From NCBI RefSeq assembly GCF_014596475.1, contig NZ_MECJ01000002.1, forward strand, positions 704,530 to 768,529: a stretch of DNA of 64,000 nt, in the 5' to 3' direction. Origin of the DNA: Streptomyces sp. CBMA152 (lineage in GTDB: Bacteria; Actinomycetota; Actinomycetes; Streptomycetales; Streptomycetaceae). Made by a program: the position numbers and the translations under genes. Shown one piece after another: positions 61,320 through 64,000 of the stretch (position 1 is its first letter; the number at the start of each line of letters is the position of its first letter). The notes beneath the pieces are model-generated. The model was not told the origin of the DNA. It saw nothing but the letters and a program-made list of their open reading frames with translations, and did not search any database.

Positions 61320-62195
61320 ATGCATAGATTCCGCAGGTCATCCCGCATATCGGCGCATACGCCGACCCGCAAGACAGCTCGCACAAGAACGCTCGTCTCC
61401 ACAGTGATTGCCGTCCTGTCCGGTAGCCTCCTGCTGGCCGTCGCCCCACAAGCCCAGGCCACCGTCACCGGAACGGTCGTCGGCGGGCAGGGTAACTTCA
61501 GCACCGTCAACCAGCGTTCTCTGCCTTCGCTGTCCTCCGCTGTCACCGGAAGCTCCCCGGTCGGCGACCACATCCCGATGGTCTGCCGGACCACCGGCGA
61601 CGTCGTCGAGAACAACTCCCGCTGGATCTGGTCCGGCGCGTACTACCTCGCCGATGCATTCATCAGCGAGGACACCGGTAGCCTGCCGGTCTGCGGCTAC
61701 ACCCGGCCCACCAGCTGGACAGCCCTCAACATCAGCATGCAGAAGCAGGTCCAGAACCAGTGGTGCTGGGACGCCTCCGGCCTGACCATCGCCAACTACT
61801 GGGGCTACACCGGCTACAGCCAGTACGACTTCTGCAGGTTGGCCGCCCAGAACAGCTGGCTGGACTGCAACAATCAGCCGGCCACGCTCGATGACATGGC
61901 CAACGCCCTCAAGAACATGGGCTTCCGCAACAGCGGCACCGACCTGTATCGCAGCGCCTCCTTCAGCGAGACCCAGAACGAGATCGCGAACGGGCGCCCG
62001 CTCGCCGTTCGCATCGGCTGGACCTCCGGCGGCGGTCACATGAACGTCATCTACGGCTACGACAGCACCAGCAACATGGTGGCGGTCGGCGACCCCTGGC
62101 CCAGCACCCAGACCTACACCTGGTGGGACTACTCCACCTACGCCGGAAACAACTCCTTCCGGTGGACCCACACGCGCACCGGCATCCACGGCTAG
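61320..62195 (+). CDS. Secreted papain-like cysteine protease (AvrRpt2/C70-like)
   Basis: A 291-residue exported enzyme. The signal peptide is TLVSTVIAVLSGSLLLAVAP. After a ~100-residue N-terminal region the catalytic domain starts with the oxyanion Gln and nucleophile Cys in MQKQVQNQWCWDASGLTIAN. The base His is in TSGGGHMNVIYGYD and the acid in VAVGDPWPS. The Q-x(5)-WCW arrangement fits the papain-like AvrRpt2/C39-like proteases. ATG at 61320 has no visible Shine-Dalgarno; it starts 26 bases past the previous gene. The next gene begins 13 bases after its stop, so the two form an operon. Target unknown. Confidence 0.82.
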   Translation: MHRFRRSSRISAHTPTRKTARTRTLVSTVIAVLSGSLLLAVAPQAQATVTGTVVGGQGNFSTVNQRSLPSLSSAVTGSSPVGDHIPMVCRTTGDVVENNSRWIWSGAYYLADAFISEDTGSLPVCGYTRPTSWTALNISMQKQVQNQWCWDASGLTIANYWGYTGYSQYDFCRLAAQNSWLDCNNQPATLDDMANALKNMGFRNSGTDLYRSASFSETQNEIANGRPLAVRIGWTSGGGHMNVIYGYDSTSNMVAVGDPWPSTQTYTWWDYSTYAGNNSFRWTHTRTGIHG

Positions 62196-62208
62196 GAGAC
62201 GACCCACA

Positions 62209-63075
62209 ATGCGCCGTACGACCAGGCACACCGCCATCCTGCTCGCCGCCGCTGCCGCTGCCCTGTGCGCGCCCGTTCCCGCGCAAGCCGCCGACAGCCC
62301 CACCGCACCCGCCCCGACCGACTACACCGTCGCTCAGCAAGTGCTGCGCTCCGACCAGGTCCACGACACCGTCTCCCGCTTCCTGGCGGCCGCCGAGCAC
62401 ATTGCACCGGCCGCCAGCGCGGACGGCGGCACGGCCGGCACCCCGCACAGCCTCGCCCAAACCACCACCACCGCACACGGCTTCGACCTCAAGAAGCCGG
62501 TCCCGCTCTACGAACTCGCATCCGAATTCGTCACCGGCAAGACCAAACCCACCGCCGGTTCGGCCCTGCGGCTCGCCTACCCCACCTCCCGCGTCTCGGC
62601 CACCAACGGCCACCAGGCCGCCGTCCTGCTCGCCCCAGGACAGAGCGGCCATACCTGGCAACTGGCGGGCATCCGCGACGGCGACGCGGACATAAGCGTC
62701 GCCGAGCGCGGCACGGACCAGGCCCAAACCTTCATGGAGCCGCAGATCCACGCCTGGTACCGGCTGACCCGCAGCGGCACCGTCGAGCCACTGAACAAGG
62801 AGGCCACCGTGGCCCTCCAGGCCAAGTCGCACGTCAGCCTCGCGGCGTACCAGCAACTCGTCACCAAGCGCTATAGCGACAAACTCCCCGGCTCGGCCTA
62901 CGACCGCAAGGGCCTCGTCGGCGGCTACGCCCCCGCCGAAGACCAGCCCGCGACCACTACGACCGCTACCACCGCCCCCACCCGGCCCTGGCTGCCCGCC
63001 GCCTCCGGCGCGGCCGCCCTTGCAGCAGCGACCGCAGCGCTCATCCACCTGCGCCGCCGACACCGCTCGGCCTGA
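62209..63075 (+). CDS. Secreted membrane-anchored partner of the cysteine protease
   Basis: A 288-residue protein. The signal peptide (HTAILLAAAAAALCAPVPAQ) ends AAD. The middle domain is unrecognised (LKKPVPLYELASEFVTGKTK, HTWQLAGIRDGDADISVAER, FMEPQIHAWYRLTRSGTVEP). A Thr/Pro linker leads to a C-terminal membrane segment (LPAASGAAALAAATAALIHL) and a basic tail. ATG at 62209 follows AGGAG. It is 13 bases downstream of the protease gene and likely works with it as substrate, inhibitor or anchor (inference). Confidence 0.72.
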   Translation: MRRTTRHTAILLAAAAAALCAPVPAQAADSPTAPAPTDYTVAQQVLRSDQVHDTVSRFLAAAEHIAPAASADGGTAGTPHSLAQTTTTAHGFDLKKPVPLYELASEFVTGKTKPTAGSALRLAYPTSRVSATNGHQAAVLLAPGQSGHTWQLAGIRDGDADISVAERGTDQAQTFMEPQIHAWYRLTRSGTVEPLNKEATVALQAKSHVSLAAYQQLVTKRYSDKLPGSAYDRKGLVGGYAPAEDQPATTTTATTAPTRPWLPAASGAAALAAATAALIHLRRRHRSA

Positions 63076-63082
63076 ACGCAAA

Positions 63083-63115
63083 GCGGTCCGGCCCCCTCAG
63101 CGGAGGCCGGACCGC
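63083..63115 (+). terminator. Terminator of the protease operon
   Basis: An 11-base stem, GCGGTCCGGCC (63083-63093) with GGCCGGACCGC (63105-63115), and an 11-base loop, seven bases after the stop. Confidence 0.85.
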
Positions 63116-63440
63116 CGACTGCAGGCATCCCGTCGGCGCTGATGGACCCGCGCCAGTTACGGCTGATCGCGCGGGCGGGGACGGGGCCGAACAGGTCGGT
63201 GCCGTGGACTGCGGCGGCGTCGAGGATGTGGTCGACGCTGACGCAGGCGGCGTCCACCAGCTCCTGGCCGGGCAGTAGATCGGCGGCGGCCAGGTCGCCA
63301 TGGCGGGTGGTGACGGTCTCCACGTCGCTCAAGGTGGCCGCGGCCGTGGCGACATGGACGATGACGTGTGGCCGGTCCGGCTCGCAGACCTCGGTGAAGT
63401 GCCCCTTGAAGCAGCGCCAGCCCATGCCCCGCTCGATGGG
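63116..63440 (-). pseudogene. IS1182-family transposase fragment
   Basis: The minus strand reads CFKGHFTEVCEPDRPHVIVH, VATAAATLSDVETVTTRHGD and LLPGQELVDAACVSVDHILD, then VHGTDLFGPVPARAISRNWR. The order H-x-x-T-x-x-A-T, D-A, and L-x-G-P matches the middle of IS1182-type transposases. Both ends are missing; the upstream side runs into the helicase-like fragment. Confidence 0.6.
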
Positions 63441-63950
63441 GTAGCGGGCCCGGAGCTTCACGGCCATTCCGTCGATCACCGCGACGTAGTCCGGGCGGAC
63501 GCTATGCCGGCCGTGTTCGTCGGTGAGGGGGCCGACCGTATCGAGGTGGTGTTGGGCGGCGGTGATGAGGAGTTGGAACCACTCGGCGCGGCTGCGGCGC
63601 CGTCCGGCCGTCCTGGCGGTCGGTGTTTCGCCGACCGTCCCCGACCCGTTGATGGCACTGGGATCTGGCGCCGCGCCCAGCGAGTGCGTGTTGTTGTTCG
63701 GGTCGGAGGGTGCGCCAGCGTGTGAGTTGTCCGGTGGTCCATTGTCCGAGGTCTTCGCCGCTGTACAGGCGTGACCCGACTACGAGTTCGTCGACCTGGC
63801 CGCCGTCTTGGGGGTAGTGGTCGGTGAGGGTGAGGTGGCGTTGCCAGGCGGGTTCCAGGGCCCGCTGACTTGCCAGGGCACACCGAGTCCGTCCAGATCC
63901 GCCACCCGGTCGGGCCAGCGGCGGGTGAAGGCGGGGCGTCGGTGTCGTTT
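63441..63950 (-). pseudogene. Helicase-associated-domain protein fragment
   Basis: In minus frames the text reads RALEPAWQRHLTLTDHYPQD, GSRLYSGEDLGQWTTGQLTR and WRTLRPEQQHAL, then WFQLLITAAQHHLDTVGPLT. This repeats the helicase-associated pattern (W-x-x-H-L-x-x-A followed by G-x-x-L-G-x-W and L-x-x-E-Q-x-x-x-L) seen in large Streptomyces helicases. Frames shift and the IS1182 fragment replaces the end, so only a scrap remains. The window ends here. Confidence 0.45.

Positions 63951-64000
<50 letters not shown>

Overview
The window is high-GC actinobacterial DNA, almost certainly from a Streptomyces. The evidence is strong G/C bias at third codon positions, GTG and TTG starts, and typical families: EshA-type encapsulin, ScoF-like cold-shock protein, ANTAR/STAS pair, DUF4328, DUF4239, DUF6000 and many secreted hydrolases. 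No rRNA, tRNA, ribosomal protein or replication gene was recognised. The many transposase scraps, internally deleted genes and secreted enzymes suggest a chromosomal arm or other accessory region.

Layout. 0-4.3 kb: a GNAT acetyltransferase, a small zinc-ribbon protein, and an MFS exporter overlapping its TetR regulator, with a tandem palindromic operator ahead of the exporter. 4.3-9.4 kb: an IS remnant, a CYP51-like P450, a lipoprotein with a frameshifted tail, a DUF4328 membrane protein and two small genes. 9.4-11.5 kb: a long repetitive non-coding leader ends in a terminator hairpin just before a MerR-like regulator, followed by a cold-shock gene with its own leader hairpin. 11.5-17.4 kb: a beta-propeller gene coupled to a truncated partner, a DUF2993 protein, and two frameshifted genes (hydrolase, repeat protein). 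17.9-21.6 kb: a secreted hemopexin-repeat protein, then a protein that appears to fuse HigB-like, PspA-like and HigA-like parts. 21.6-30.9 kb: broken dienelactone hydrolase, sulfatase and DUF6000 genes, an M4 metalloprotease, DUF4239, an integrase scrap, a MetE-like enzyme and a MerR-methyltransferase fusion.

31-37 kb: a coupled operon for a small helical protein, a polyprenyl synthase and an MpaB/Lcp-type oxygenase, then a secreted lipase divergent from a PucR regulator. 38-43.5 kb: STAS-ANTAR pair, small regulators and enzymes, and decayed DNA (ISL3, Tn3 and peptide deformylase remnants). 43.6-50 kb: an unrecognised two-gene operon, an acyltransferase, an SMI1/KNR4-like protein, and a MerR/patatin divergent pair. 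50.5-53.7 kb: a two-component system with a membrane protein. 54.1-55.5 kb: eshA, an encapsulin shell gene. 56-63.1 kb: a lipase lipoprotein, a broken IS5 transposase, and four co-directional exported proteins including a zincin-lectin and a papain-like protease. 63.1-64 kb: IS1182 and helicase-domain scraps, ending in a G40/T9 run that is probably an artefact.

At least five genes carry single-base indels, mostly in G/C runs, so part of the apparent pseudogene load may be sequencing error. All functional calls come from reading the sequence; no database search was run.
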